Under the pieces are notes generated by a model. It was not told where the DNA came from, did no database searches, and saw only the letters and a program-made list of their open reading frames with translations. Shown one piece after another: positions 33,662 to 44,317 of a DNA stretch of 64,000 bases (positions are counted from its first letter, which is position 1; each line of letters opens with the position of its first letter). Location of the stretch: contig NC_091321.1 of NCBI RefSeq assembly GCF_038502225.1, positions 36,975,453 to 37,039,452 on the forward strand. Direction: 5' to 3'. Source of the DNA: Cherax quadricarinatus (taxonomy: Eukaryota > Arthropoda > Malacostraca > Decapoda > Parastacidae). A program made the translations under genes and the position numbers.

Positions 33662-34812
33662 TAACTCCCCCACTAGCGAGCCTAGTCTGTGATGCTCTTC
33701 ATCCAGGATCATTATCACTAATGCCCCTCCCCCACTAGTGAGCCTAGTCTGTGATGCTCTTAATCCAGGATCATTATCACTAACTGCTCCCCCACTAGTG
33801 AGCCTAGTCTGTGATGCTCTTAATCCAGGATCATTATCACTAACTGCTCCCCCACTAGTGAGCCTAGTCTGTGATGCTCTTAATCCAGGATCATTATCAC
33901 TAACTAGTGAGCCTAGTCTGTTATGCTCTTAATCCAGGATCATTATCACTAACTGCTCCCCCACTAGTGAGCCTAGTCTGTGATGCTCTTAATCCAGGAT
34001 CATTATCACTAACTGCTCCCCCACTAACTAGTGAGATCATTATCACTAGTCTGTGATACTCTTCATCCAGGATCATTATCACTAACTCCCCCCAACTAGT
34101 GAGCCTAGTCTGTGATACTCTTCATCCAGGATCATTATCACTAACTCCCCCCAACTAGTGAGCCTAGTCTGTGATACTCTTCATCCAGGATCATTATCAC
34201 TAACTCCTCCCACTAATGAGCCTAGTCTGTGATGCTCTTCATCTAGGATCATTATCACTAACTGCTCCCCCACTAGTGAGCCTAGTCTGTGATACTCTTC
34301 ATCCAGGATCATTATCACTTACTCCTTCCACTAGTGAGCCTAGTCTGTGATACTCTTCATCCAGGATCATTATCACTTACTCCTTCCACTAGTGAGCCTA
34401 GTCTGTGATGCTCTTCATCCAGGATCATTATCACTAACTCCTCCCACTAGTGAGCCTGGTCTGTGATGCTCTTCATCCAGGATCATTATCACTAACTCCT
34501 CCCACTAATGAGCCTAGTCTGTGATGCTCTTCATCCAGGATCATTATCACTAATGCCCCCCAACTAGTGAGCCTAGTCTGTGATGCTCTTCATCCAGGAT
34601 CATTATCAGTAACTCCCCCACTAGTGAGCCTAGTCTGTGATACTCTTCATCCAGGATCATTATCACTAACTCCCCCCCAACTAGTGAGCCTAGTCTGTGA
34701 TACTCTTCATCCAGGATCATTATCACTAACTCCCCCCAACTAGTGAGCCTAGTCTGTGATGCTCTTCATCCAGGATCATTATCACTAACTGCCCTCTCAT
34801 TAATGAGCCTAG
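33662..34812 (+). repeat. 60-bp tandem array derived from the pol linker
   Basis: About 19 units of 57-60 bp, core AGCCTAGTCTGTGATGCTCT and ATCCAGGATCATTATCACTA. Translated, the 60-bp unit is a 20-residue repeat containing SLVCDALNPGSLSL, matching NMLFSDALRPGSLTPTPP in the protease-integrase linker of copy b (about 15625-15690). Four intact codon-phase units form the frame at 33738-33932. Confidence 0.92.
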
Positions 34813-35160
34813 TCTTCACACCACTCATATTAAAGTTCTTATTCATGAGGATTTGATCAAAGATCAGTTTGTTGACCAGTCTCTGGAGAGACTAAGAGAT
34901 ATAACGATAACTGAGAGAGAAACAGAGGATCTCGACAACTGTTACTATTATAACAGCGGTGCACTTGTGGAGAAAAGTACCTGTTAGTTAGCAGCTGACA
35001 GTGTTTCCACCACAAGCATTACGTGAGCAAGTTATTGATTTTGCTCACAACAGTCTTTCTGGAGGAAATTTGGTGTTAGGAAAACACTTTTTAAGCTCTC
35101 GAAACACTTGACATATGGCCTAAAATGAAAGAAACTGTGACTATGTGGGACGTTGCCACT
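34813..35160 (+). pseudogene. Integrase zinc-finger region (copy d)
   Basis: CATGAGGATTTGATCAAAGA, CTGGAGAGACTAAGAGATAT and GATCTCGACAACTGTTACTA align with 15720-15830 of copy b. GTTATTGATTTTGCTCACAA and AAAATGAAAGAAACTGTGAC align with the HHCC finger at 15935-16040. There are stops and shifts. Confidence 0.82.
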
Positions 35161-35466
35161 TGTGTCAGTTGATGGGAATGCCAACCTACATACCTCCACT
35201 TGCTCCTCTGACTATGTGGGACGTTGTCACTTGTGTCAGTTGATGGGAATGCCAACCCACATACCTCCACTGACTATTGTGCCACAGTTGATGGGAATGC
35301 CAACCCACATACCTCCACTTGCTCCTCTGACTATGTGGGACGTTGCCACTTGTGTCAGTTGATGGGAATGCCAACCCACATACCTCCACTTGCTCCTCTG
35401 ACTATGTGGGACGTTGCCACTTGTGTCAGTTGATGGGAATGCCAACCCACATACCTCTACTTGCTC
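35139..35466 (+). repeat. 71-bp tandem repeat within the integrase finger
   Basis: CTATGTGGGACGTTGCCACT recurs at 35141, 35212 (one variant base), 35331 and 35402. Spacing is 71 bp except one 119-bp step (71 plus a 48-bp partial unit). It covers the C..C half of the HHCC finger (CHLCQL). 71 is not a multiple of three, so each unit shifts frame. Confidence 0.9.
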
Positions 35467-35479
35467 TTCTCTTTCCTGT

Positions 35480-35610
35480 CTATGCTGATGGTAAACTTTT
35501 TCTTCGTCTCATAATAGACTGTGTTGGTTCTTTACTTAGAACCAAACCAGATAACCAATACGTTTTGTTATTATGGTTGCAGCGACATCAAATCTGAAGC
35601 TATTCTCATG
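35480..35610 (+). pseudogene. Integrase core start (copy d)
   Basis: LRLIIDCVGSLLRTKPDNQY aligns with ADLIIDCVGPLPRSKSGNQY of copy c, including the first catalytic Asp; then degenerate sequence equivalent to RGINAKVIL. Similarity ends near 35610. From there to about 36330 I see no confident feature, apart from an imperfect hairpin at 35668-35744. Confidence 0.8.
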
Positions 35611-36337
35611 AAAACAAAATAATTCACTTGCAATGTTGAGTATTAATGAGATTTTTCACACAAGTGGGATTTTCACGAAAGATTCAGTCGGATCAGTGAT
35701 CCAGTTTTACTTCTATGATCTTTCGTGAGTCATTATCCCACCTGGAAATAAGGTTAGGGCTTTTTACCAGTTATCACTCACAAACATCAGCAGCTGGTCT
35801 ATTTTACACCAGCCTAGAATGAGAGCAAATTGACTTACTTGATCGCTCCAGGACGAGGTGATGACTGAGCGGCACTGAGAGTCAGCAGCTGCTTAATAAT
35901 GGCCCTGAACACACTCCACCTTCCACCTCATACCTCACGTCTCATAATTTACTTTCCTCTGTTTTCAAGAATCCCACGTATAACAACTTCCCCTTCTCCA
36001 AACTACATGTCGAACATCAGCTGTAACAGAACCGTTGACTCAAAGCCGAAAGTACCGGGGTTCAACCCCAAAGCGGGAGGACTTATGACTTGCTTAGTGT
36101 TGTCCTGAGCTAATACACTGATGCTATCTATCCCAGCAAGGGTGAAACGTTGGGCATGTTTCTACACCTTCTGTCCCTGGGTGCCTGGGTCTTAGTCCAC
36201 TCTTCCAGGCGGAATCCTCGGGTACAAGATTAAACTGCCTGAAAAGTACTACATAACCAAGGAACGTTTTATGGTGTATTTCAGTGATATCCACTACTTC
36301 AGTAATAGTTGCATCATATAATAAAAGACATAAAAAT

Positions 36338-36338
36338 A

Positions 36339-36404
<66 letters not shown>
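36338..36404. repeat. (ATT)n microsatellite
   Basis: Pure trinucleotide run; the Ile-repeat reading frame is spurious. Confidence 0.97.
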
Positions 36405-36406
<2 letters not shown>

Positions 36407-36761
36407 AGTATATGCAAGTCTGTTAACTGTTGCCTCGGCTTATATAGCAGTAAATAGATATCTAAAAGGTAATCAGCTTTCGTGGGTTACATTATGGGGA
36501 AGAACATGACAACTTACACGTAATTTTTTTTTATATTTTATTTAAAATACATGTTACAATAAATAAAACCATACAGAGTCAGATAATACAAAAACAATTA
36601 TGTCTTCATAAGCAAAACACTGCTCGTGTTATATTGTCTTAAGAAAATTTCCTCTTCACATGACTCGGTACAACCGCCAACACGTGTGTGAAAAAACAAG
36701 ATTAAACAATATTGTATCCAACATCAATCAAATCATTTCAAGTTACAATAATATGTGACTT

Positions 36762-37057
36762 TTTTTTTTTTTTTATTTATTCGCCGGTACTCCCCCGGCC
36801 CGGGTCTTTTCCAAGTAGTGGTGACCCGGCCTTGGCTCCCTATCTGGGGAGTGTCTCGAGACTTAAGTCTCCCATGGGAGGAGGTACAGTACCTCCTCAT
36901 CTTTGGGACTAAGTGTCCCCAGGCCTAGCCACATTCCCCGCCCTCACGGGGCTCGTAGGGAGAAGCTAGGCCTCTGTTCTGCCATCTACCCCGCCTCAAA
37001 TGGGCTAGTGGGGATGGCAGTCTTATGAGCTGCAGATGGTAGCAAGCTCAGGCTCGT
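36762..37057 (-). mobile_element. Retroposon (SINE-like) in LINE A 3' UTR
   Basis: Flanked by a perfect 11-bp duplication ATATGTGACTT (36751-36761 and 37058-37068), with a T-run at the left, so a polyA tail on the minus strand. About 296 bp and GC-rich, including CTACGAGCCCCGTGAGGG on the minus strand, which resembles CTACGATCCCCGTTGGGG in the 5' region of insertion E. No protein domain. Confidence 0.8.
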
Positions 37058-37227
37058 ATATGTGACTTAGTACACTGCACACACCTCATATATTTAAAAT
37101 GTCTTGATACAAAAACTAAGGAAAACTGTGCAAGCAATACTAATTAAAAAACAGTTTTCAATTACCCCTTATATACACACTATACACAATATACATATTA
37201 ATTAAGTACATGTAATAAAATATGTTT

Positions 37228-37352
37228 GAGCAGTACACCCACAACCCCCCCAGTACACCCACAACCCCCCCAGTACCCCACAACCCCCCCAGTACCCCAC
37301 AACCCCCCCAGTACCCCACAACCCCCCAGTACCCCCACAACCCCCCAGTACC
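37228..37352 (+). repeat. 17-19-bp C-rich minisatellite
   Basis: About seven units of CAGTACCCCACAACCCCCC with small length changes, in the 3' UTR of LINE A. Confidence 0.93.
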
Positions 37353-37799
37353 CCCCTTCACTCCAGATCATACCATTGTTCACTGAACACAGAAACGAAT
37401 TACCACCATGATTTAAATCTTGAACATAGTATCTTGTTGACAATAAAAAAATTCTCTTTAGTATAAGAATCATAGATGATGCCAACATGACAAATAATAT
37501 TTAGAAAAAAGATCATAAGATTGAACTTAGTAATATGACTAACTAAAAATCATTTATATAATTATGATTGCCGTCATCCATGAGACGTTTACACATGATA
37601 TAGTCACGGACTCACATGTTACATATTCTCATATGTACAAAAATTGATACATAATATTACATGACTTATGAAAAATTATATTCACAGGATTATAAGATTA
37701 TAAAAATACCGAATAAATTTATTAAGCCTCGTCGCATCCCCACGTGACGAATGTAATTCATTCCCCCCCCCCTTATGCAGAGACCAGTCCACCCAACCA

Positions 37800-39087
37800 T
37801 TACAACAGTAAATCTCGCAACCCTCTCACAGTCATACCTCTATACGATACCGGAAAATCTATAGCCCATCCACGTCCATACACTACCTCATTTATACACT
37901 TTGTTTTATAGAAATGTCCTGCTAAAGCCCTTGTTAGTTCCTCCCCCCCCACCTCCCTCATCGCCCACGACATATAGATATAATCTGCTACTAAATACAT
38001 GACAGCCCTCCTCACACTATCTTCCACTCCCTCTATATCCAAACTCAGTGCCCTTAATAGCACAACCCTCTCCCACCCACCATATCCAACACTCTGCGAA
38101 ACCATAGACGTGCCCTCTCGATATACTCACAGAAATACATCACATGATATGCTGTTTCCTCCCCCCCCCCCACAAAACACAATGTTGAGACTGCAAAATT
38201 CCCATCTGATACAGTCGTACTTTAGTTGGCAAAATCCCATGTAAAAACCTATACATAGTTTCCCTCACTCTTGACTTCACCCGTAACTTACTGAATACTC
38301 CCCAGATTCGTGTCCAATTATATAGTGGAAAAACAGTCTCCCCTTCCAACACCTCTTGACACCTTACCAACCTCCCCAAAACACACGCCGTTACATTTCC
38401 CGGATTTCTTACTTGTAATAAGTATCTCAACATACTCATACACTCCTCTAAGTCCCTACCCCCCCACCACCGCCTCACATCTTCCATCACATCCCTCACT
38501 CTGACACCACGTTCCCCACCCAATCTCAGATAACAATGCTTCACGTACATGCTCTTCAGTCTGCTACCCAAAGGAATTAAACCTAAACCCCCCTTCACCA
38601 GCGGTGTCATTACAACCGTCTGCCTCAGCCAATGACAACCATATCCCCATATAAAATTCAGTACTTTCCTTTGCACTTGCCGCACGTCTTTCGCCACCAA
38701 GGGGTACACCACAGCCACGTGCCACAATTTAGGATAAATGAGTGTATTAACTACAATGACTCTCTGTTGTATAGTCAAACCACTCGTTCTTATACCCCCT
38801 AACCTAAGCAAAACCCTTTGCACTACCCTTTTAGAATTTGCCTCTCTAGCCCCCTGCGCTGCCCCTCTGTACAATAGTCTACAAATTTTTATCTTCTCTA
38901 CGACCTGCCATCCATACTTACTTCCCAGTTCCCCTCCCACCCATGACCCAACCTCCAGTAATTTCGACTTTTCACTATTAACACTCATACCTGTTGCTCC
39001 ACTAAATATTTCAACAATTCTGTTTACATTCTTTAACCCCTCCTCTTCCCCCACTAAGACCGTCATGTCATCCACATAACCAACCAT
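37800..39087 (-). pseudogene. LINE A ORF2: RT end and C-terminal region
   Basis: Begins MVGYVDDMTVLVGEEEGL with the RT catalytic YVDD, then IFSGATGMSVNSEKSKLLEVG, the thumb, and FIWGYGCHWLRQTVVMTPL with GGLGLIPLGSRLKSMYVKH. The element then shifts frame near 38150 at the expected CCHC zinc motif, which is disrupted (SQHCVLWGGGRKQHIM against CLHCGEEETAFHAVYFC in LINE C). The last piece (38105-37800) ends VYGRGWAIDFPVSYRG, equivalent to CGRVWVNSFPPG in LINE C. Confidence 0.85.
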
Positions 39088-39107
39088 ACCCGTAGCACCC
39101 CTAAGTC

Positions 39108-40289
39108 TTACCCCCCCTCACTTACTCCTACATTTATCAACCTATATAATGGGTCTTGCAGACATGCAAATAGGATCTGGGACATAAGGCATCCCTGCCT
39201 CAGCCCCCTACCCATACTAACCATCTTCTCCACCCTTCCATTTATTTGCACTCGTATTTCTGCACCTCTATGTAAAGTTTCTGCCCACTGCACAATTTCC
39301 TCACCGAAATTCATCCTCCTCATAATCATCCATAATGTCTCTCTCTCAACAAAATCATAAGCCGCCTTCCAATCCAAAGCACGAACACCTCCGCCGTCCA
39401 TCCTACGCTCCTCTATATAACCCTTTATCCTCCCATGCCCACTAAACATTGTTCGCCCTGGCACACCCATCTGTCCCATATCTATAACCTTCCCAATTAC
39501 TTTACGCAACCTATTACCTAAAACCTTGGCAAACAATTTATAATCCCCGCACATTAATGATAAACCTCTATAATCTAGGATGTTATTCTGTACTTCCCCC
39601 TTTGGAACCATAACTACTACACCTGTCCTTTGTGTTAGACTCATGCTTCCCATATCCTTCATCACATTCACCAACTGCACCAAGAATTCCTTCATGACAT
39701 CCCAGTTGCTCAAATAAAATTCATTTGGGATTCCATCTATCCCAGGTGCTTTCCCGACACTCATCCCTTTTAAAGCCGTCCACACTTCCTCTTCATCTAT
39801 AGGCCCCTCTATCTCATACCTGTTGCTCCACTAAATATTTCAACAATTCTGTTTACATTCCATTCCTCTTAACGCATTCTCTATTTCCTCTGCCGTAATA
39901 GTCCCACCTAAAGCCTTTCTATCACTATTTCCTAAATTACGCGTCACATACGTACACACCTTGTCCAACGCCACGTCACCCACCCCACCACTGTTCCAGT
40001 ACTTCTCGTACCAAGCCTCCGCATATGCACACTTCCCTTTCGTGGTTCGTATCTCCTGCCCTGCTCTATAATTCCCAACGATCTCCGTTACCTCTAAACA
40101 TGGGATAGCTGTCACCGCCTGCCTTTGCTTTTGATGCCTCAAAACACACGCTGACGGCTTGTCGCCCCAAAGCACTTCTTCCACCCCTGCCTGCACCCTT
40201 ACAGCTTGAAACCTTTCATTTTGCAACACCCTCAACCTCCCCTTTATTTCAGCTATTTCATCCATAGGAAAATTATTCCCAAATAGCAA
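39108..40289 (-). pseudogene. LINE A ORF2: pre-RT and reverse transcriptase
   Basis: Pre-RT LRVLQNERFQAVRVQAGVEE and VLWGDKPSACVLR (40289-39861), then RT with GKAPGIDGIPNEFYLSNWD, RGLSLMCGDYKLFAKVLGNR, VPGRTMFSGHGRIKGYIEE, and the first catalytic Asp in ALDWKAAYDFVERETLW. RGLRQGCLMSQILFACLQDP precedes YVDD. A 48-bp piece at 39813-39860 interrupts the frame; it is an exact copy of 38984-39031, further along the same element. Confidence 0.87.
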
Positions 40290-40446
40290 CCTCTTAACCT
40301 ATCCTCCCAAGTCAATATTTTAAATTATTAATACGTTTTCCTTCTCTCACATAAAACTTTCTAATCCTTTCCTTTGCAACACTATCCCACCACGTCACAA
40401 TGTCATCCACTCCCTGTTCTTCCACACTAAGCTCCCTCCATAGGAC

Positions 40447-41229
40447 TTAAAACCCCTCCAACCCCTCCTCATCACCTAACACACTTATATTTAATTTCCA
40501 ATAACTTCTATATATGTCCGCGAGCGTCCCCCACCCAACCTCCACCACCACTGCCCTATGATCTGACATTGTAGCCTCAACAGTACTGAAAGATTTCACA
40601 TCCACTCCCTGAGAAAGGTACACTCTATCTAGTCTCGCAGCATATCCACTCCTAACGAACGTATATTCAGTCTCCCACACCGCCCCCCCAAAGGCATCAC
40701 ATAACCTAACATCCCTTAATAAATCCCAAAGAGCCACGGACATATATCCAGCCCCTTTTGGGTCCACATCAGCCACCCTGATTACACTACTCCAGCCCCC
40801 ACCAACTAGTGCCACCTCTGGCAGTGCACTGAAGAAAAACACAAGATCCTCACACACAAAATCATTCATTACCTTTATGTTATTTTCTGCCGGCGGATAC
40901 ACACTCACAAAAGACACACGCTTACCCATCCACCACCCATCCACACGCAACACCCTCCCTCCCCCTCCTCCCTCGCTTCTCTGCAAAACAAACGGGCTCG
41001 TCTCCCTTATTAAAATTCCCACACCACCTTTTAGACGGGAAGATGGCAGGGTAACTACTCGAAATCCTGCCACCTCCAACACCCTACCCTCTTTAAAATT
41101 GTGCTCCTGCAGGAACACAACATCCACTCTAGATTTATTCAGGAAATTACGAAACCAATCTCTCTTCACACCACTACATAATCCATTAACATTTACAGAC
41201 ATACACCTAAGGCCTATTAAAGTTTCCAC
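40447..41229 (-). pseudogene. LINE A ORF2: APE-type endonuclease
   Basis: 260 open residues: MSVNVNGLCSGVKRDWF, VVFLQEHNFKEG with the metal-binding Glu, LKGGVGILIRE, and SDHRAVVVEVGW with the catalytic His. The usual GGDWN is GGGWS here, losing Asp and Asn, so the nuclease is probably inactive. The role in the family is to nick the insertion target. Confidence 0.88.
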
Positions 41230-42460
41230 CCCTGCTTCCTCTCATCACTCTTTACAACTCCAGAGCTTGAATTTAAGTTTGACACCTTCAGAGTGCTCTC
41301 TTTCCCTCCCCCCTTCTTCCAGTGCCTCCTATCATGGCTACCACCACCTACACCACTACCTTCACACTTCACCTCAGTCTGTTTCCCAGGCCTTTGTGCA
41401 GGCGTAAGGACATCATCAGAATCTGATGTAGCCGCCCTCTTTCTCGTGACAGTCATGTTACACATATCTTGATCAGATGTTGCCTCTCGATGAGCCTCCA
41501 CCTCCACCTCCACCTGAGAATGGTTTAATGATTCAACAGACGACTCCAAACCACCATCACGTCCCAAATTATCATGTCTCCGACTTTCTGGAAGCGACAA
41601 CTCTCCGATGACACCTCGCTCAGATGTAACGTCCCTCTCTGGCGGTGACAAAGTCTTCAACACCTCCACCAATTCCTCCTCAATGTCAAGAACCTTCTGT
41701 AATTGCTGCTCCTCCTTATCCACAGGAGACGATACCTGATCAGGCAGCTGGGGGCGGGACTCCAACTCACCGCCAGTCCTGTGTGCCCAATCCACTATCT
41801 CGCTCCACAAAACACCACGCCCTCCATCCGATGTTTGTTTCTCACCTGCCACCTTTGAAGCAGGGGTTGCAGCGTCCACCACAGGTCCAGGCACACGTCT
41901 TCGCTTGTCACAGGTCGCCGCTATGTGATCATACTCACCACATAGGCGGCATGTACGTCGTTGTCCTGCGTCCTGAAATCTTGTAGATACACATAGGACG
42001 GTATTGGGTGCCTCAAAATCATTTTGAGGTTGAAAGAACCCTCTGGAAAACCAGCATAGACACCTGCCGCCCACGTACCATGTTGAGAATAATGCACCGT
42101 CCCATACGTCTCAAAAACTTTCCTTATACCCGCCTCGTCCGCCTCAAAGGGAACGCTGCGTAACTTGATCCACGTATAATGCCGTGAAACATCTATCATT
42201 CTTACACTGACAGCTGGTGTGACACTAAGACTTACGTCCTGAAACCTGGTGACTAACGATTCATAAACTGTAGCTGATAGCAGTTTGACGAAAATTCTTT
42301 GGCCTCCGTTTAATGCTACACCATACAAGTCACTATCTTGTATGCCATATGTCTCCCGGATGATCTTTGGCAATAAGACTTGCGCAGAACTAGGCGTTAT
42401 CGTTCCTTTAAGTAGCTCAATGCCTACAGTATTTATCCGGCGTCTCAGACTAACCGCCAT
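41217..42460 (-). pseudogene. LINE A ORF1: RNA-binding protein with zinc knuckle
   Basis: Start at ATG 42460 (MAVSLRRRINTVGIELLKG), by comparison with MAASYRRRSNTVCVDLVKG of LINE C and MADRIGRRVSTVCVELV of LINE D. YTWIKLRSVPFEADEAGIRK with YGTVH looks like an RRM-type fold. After a frameshift near 42000, the knuckle CRLCGEYDHIAATC follows, then a charged low-complexity tail and KRAATSDSDDVLTPAQRPG-type motif (shown in part) shared with the other ORF1s. Confidence 0.83.
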
Positions 42461-42551
42461 CTTTACAATCACAGTGCACCTATGTTGTTAGCCGAGGCGT
42501 GACAGCACCACTTCACACCACTGCAGCCAGGTAACTGACAAGGGAGCTCGC

Positions 42552-44230
42552 CTACAAACAGCAGAGGGGTGCAAAGCACAACCGCACTCTACCGTGGTCA
42601 GGCAGCGAATGGGGGAACGCAGTTACCCACCTTTTACCATAAATGATTTTATTTCCACAGACTGTGCGATAAATTCCTGCTGCAATTGCCCTTACCCTAA
42701 TCCCCCACCTTTTTCCTTCAAGCCCCAGGAATAAAACAAGAAATCTGTCACAATGTACAGAATGGCTCTCTTTACAACCTCAGACACCCCCCTTACCTCT
42801 AAAGTTAGGGCATGCAGGAGCTCTACATTGCCCCCACCCATTAACTTGAAGACTCTAGCCAGCCACACCCGTACCTGCCCCAACTCCCTACGAAAATATA
42901 CGGCATGAAAAGCTGTTTCCGATTCCTCACAATGGTCGCATTTCGCTTCTCTTACCAAACCCATCACACACAAAGCCTGCTTTGACGCTAAAATTCCCAT
43001 TACAAACCTATTATTACAACCCAGGATTCCAAATGGCCTGTTATCCTGGGTGTAAAGGGAGCAAAATAAACACAGCAGAAAAGTTTTGACTTATTTTATC
43101 CTTCACCAATTTAGAACAGCAGTATGTACACTATATACACTATGTACAGTGATAGGTATTAGTGCACTCCACGGTAAGCATGGCAGATTAGAAGCCACTA
43201 GAGAGCAGACCGAGCTTCAACCAGCTCTAGAATGGGAATGACAAGGGCAGACAGGAGAGTGGTACCCACATAACCTCTGCGATTGCCAAAACCATCTTGT
43301 TATTGGCTTGAACCTGGTTACTGGTTTAACGACAGGGCCCCATCATCAACCCTCAGTTACCCGGTTCGCTGGTTGGGGGAGATAGCCTGTAAATGAGGGT
43401 GTGTACATGCGCCAAATAAAGGTTACGTACTCTTTGCATGCCACACCTATAAACCCTTACCCTCGGCATTAATCTAAGCTTCTGGAAATCATGTCAAATC
43501 GTATCCCAGTCATACAAAGGGTATACCGCCACCCCTTGCATGACTTCTGGTTTCCTACTCATCTGTACTAACCTTCCCACCTTGAGTTTTTTTACGTCAC
43601 CTATTACTAACATAGCCCTTAGCATATTTTCACATTCCATTAAGTCCTTGCCTCCCCACCATCGTCGTACATCCCCCATCGCCCTCCCAACCCTCACCCC
43701 TTTTACCCCCCCTCCCTTACATACGTCTGTTTAACATACATGGCCTTTACCCTCGGCCCCAGCATCAAAAGCCCTACTCCCCCTCTGTGCACATTCGTCA
43801 TAACCACCCCTTTATTTAGCCATGCCCGTCCAAAATCCCACATATAACGAAGCACCCTTCTCTGTATCTCCTTTATCTCCTCTTTCCATAAAGGATACAC
43901 CACTGCCACGTTCCATACTCTACTATAAACCAATGAATTTATTATTATTTCCCTTTGCATTAGAGTAACATCCTTCGCTCTTAGGTTCCTAATCCGTTGT
44001 ACAACTTTCTCTCCCACCAATTCCGAATTCCTCCATCTAGCCTCTTGCTCATCTGCCATATAGATAATCCCACAAATTTTCAGCTGTTCAGTCACATCCC
44101 ATCCAAACTCCACCCCCATTCTACCCCCCACCCAATCTCCTATCTCTAATAATTTCGATTTAGCTCTGTTGACACGCATGCCTGACGCCTCCCCAAAAAA
44201 ACCTCATTACTCTCTCCATCTTTCGCAAAC
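42552..44230 (-). pseudogene. LINE B: RT thumb to C-terminus
   Basis: MRVNRAKSKLLEIGDWVGG, then YMWDFGRAWLNKGVVMTNVH and GGVGLLMLGPRVKAMYVKQ (44179-43703), VRRWWGGKDLMECENML and YPLYDWDTI (43697-43494). After the solo LTR comes the zinc motif CDHCEESETAFHAVYF, with Arg where the last Cys should be. Past a frameshift at about 42690 the end reads IYRTVCGNKIIYGKRW and stops at 42552. LINE A abuts this stop codon. Confidence 0.85.
43007..43450 (-). mobile_element. Solo LTR of the gypsy c family in LINE B
   Basis: The LTR is 43012-43445, flanked by CCTAT on each side (43007-43011 and 43446-43450). On the minus strand it starts TGTGGCATGCAAAGAG and ends GGGTTGTAATA, as LTR c at 24126-24555. Without LTR and one duplication the LINE frame reads through RVYRFVMGILASK, matching VVYRFFMEILASR in LINE C. 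Confidence 0.9.
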
Positions 44231-44317
44231 ATTTGTCCTCATCGCTCTCGAGCCTTGTGGACGTGCTGCGCAAAAGCTCCTACTTTCTCTGTTGTGCAAC
44301 TTCCTGTTTTCACCAAG

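Larger units (their letters stand above)
29188..35610 (+). mobile_element. Ty3/gypsy (Gmr1-like) copy d, expanded by internal tandem arrays
   Basis: Collinear with copy b from gag (29188) through zinc knuckle (32830), protease (33130-33310), linker and integrase finger (34810-35160) to the integrase core start (35480-35610). Normally this span is about 2.5 kb; here it is 6.4 kb because of arrays of 9, 53, 31, 60 and 71 bp. No LTR is recognised at either side and all frames are broken. It is closer in sequence to copy b than to copy c. Confidence 0.85.
36524..42540 (-). mobile_element. Tx1-like LINE A, near full length
   Basis: Minus-strand non-LTR retrotransposon: ORF1 (42460-41217), ORF2 endonuclease (41229-40447), RT (40289-39108 and on to about 38900), C-terminal region (to 37800), and 3' UTR ending at 36524 with the complement of TTTTAAATAAAATATAAAA. 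Its 5' end lies between about 42480 and 42550, right after the stop codon of LINE B. Several frameshifts make it inactive. I place it in the Tx1 group because of RT wording such as DYKLFAKVLGNRL and GVPGRTM; this is by memory of the family. Confidence 0.82.

Noticed and set aside
36026..36080. Isolated tRNA gene suggested by GGGGTTCAACCCC
   Set aside because: A B-box-like word only; I could not fold a cloverleaf or find an A box at the right distance.
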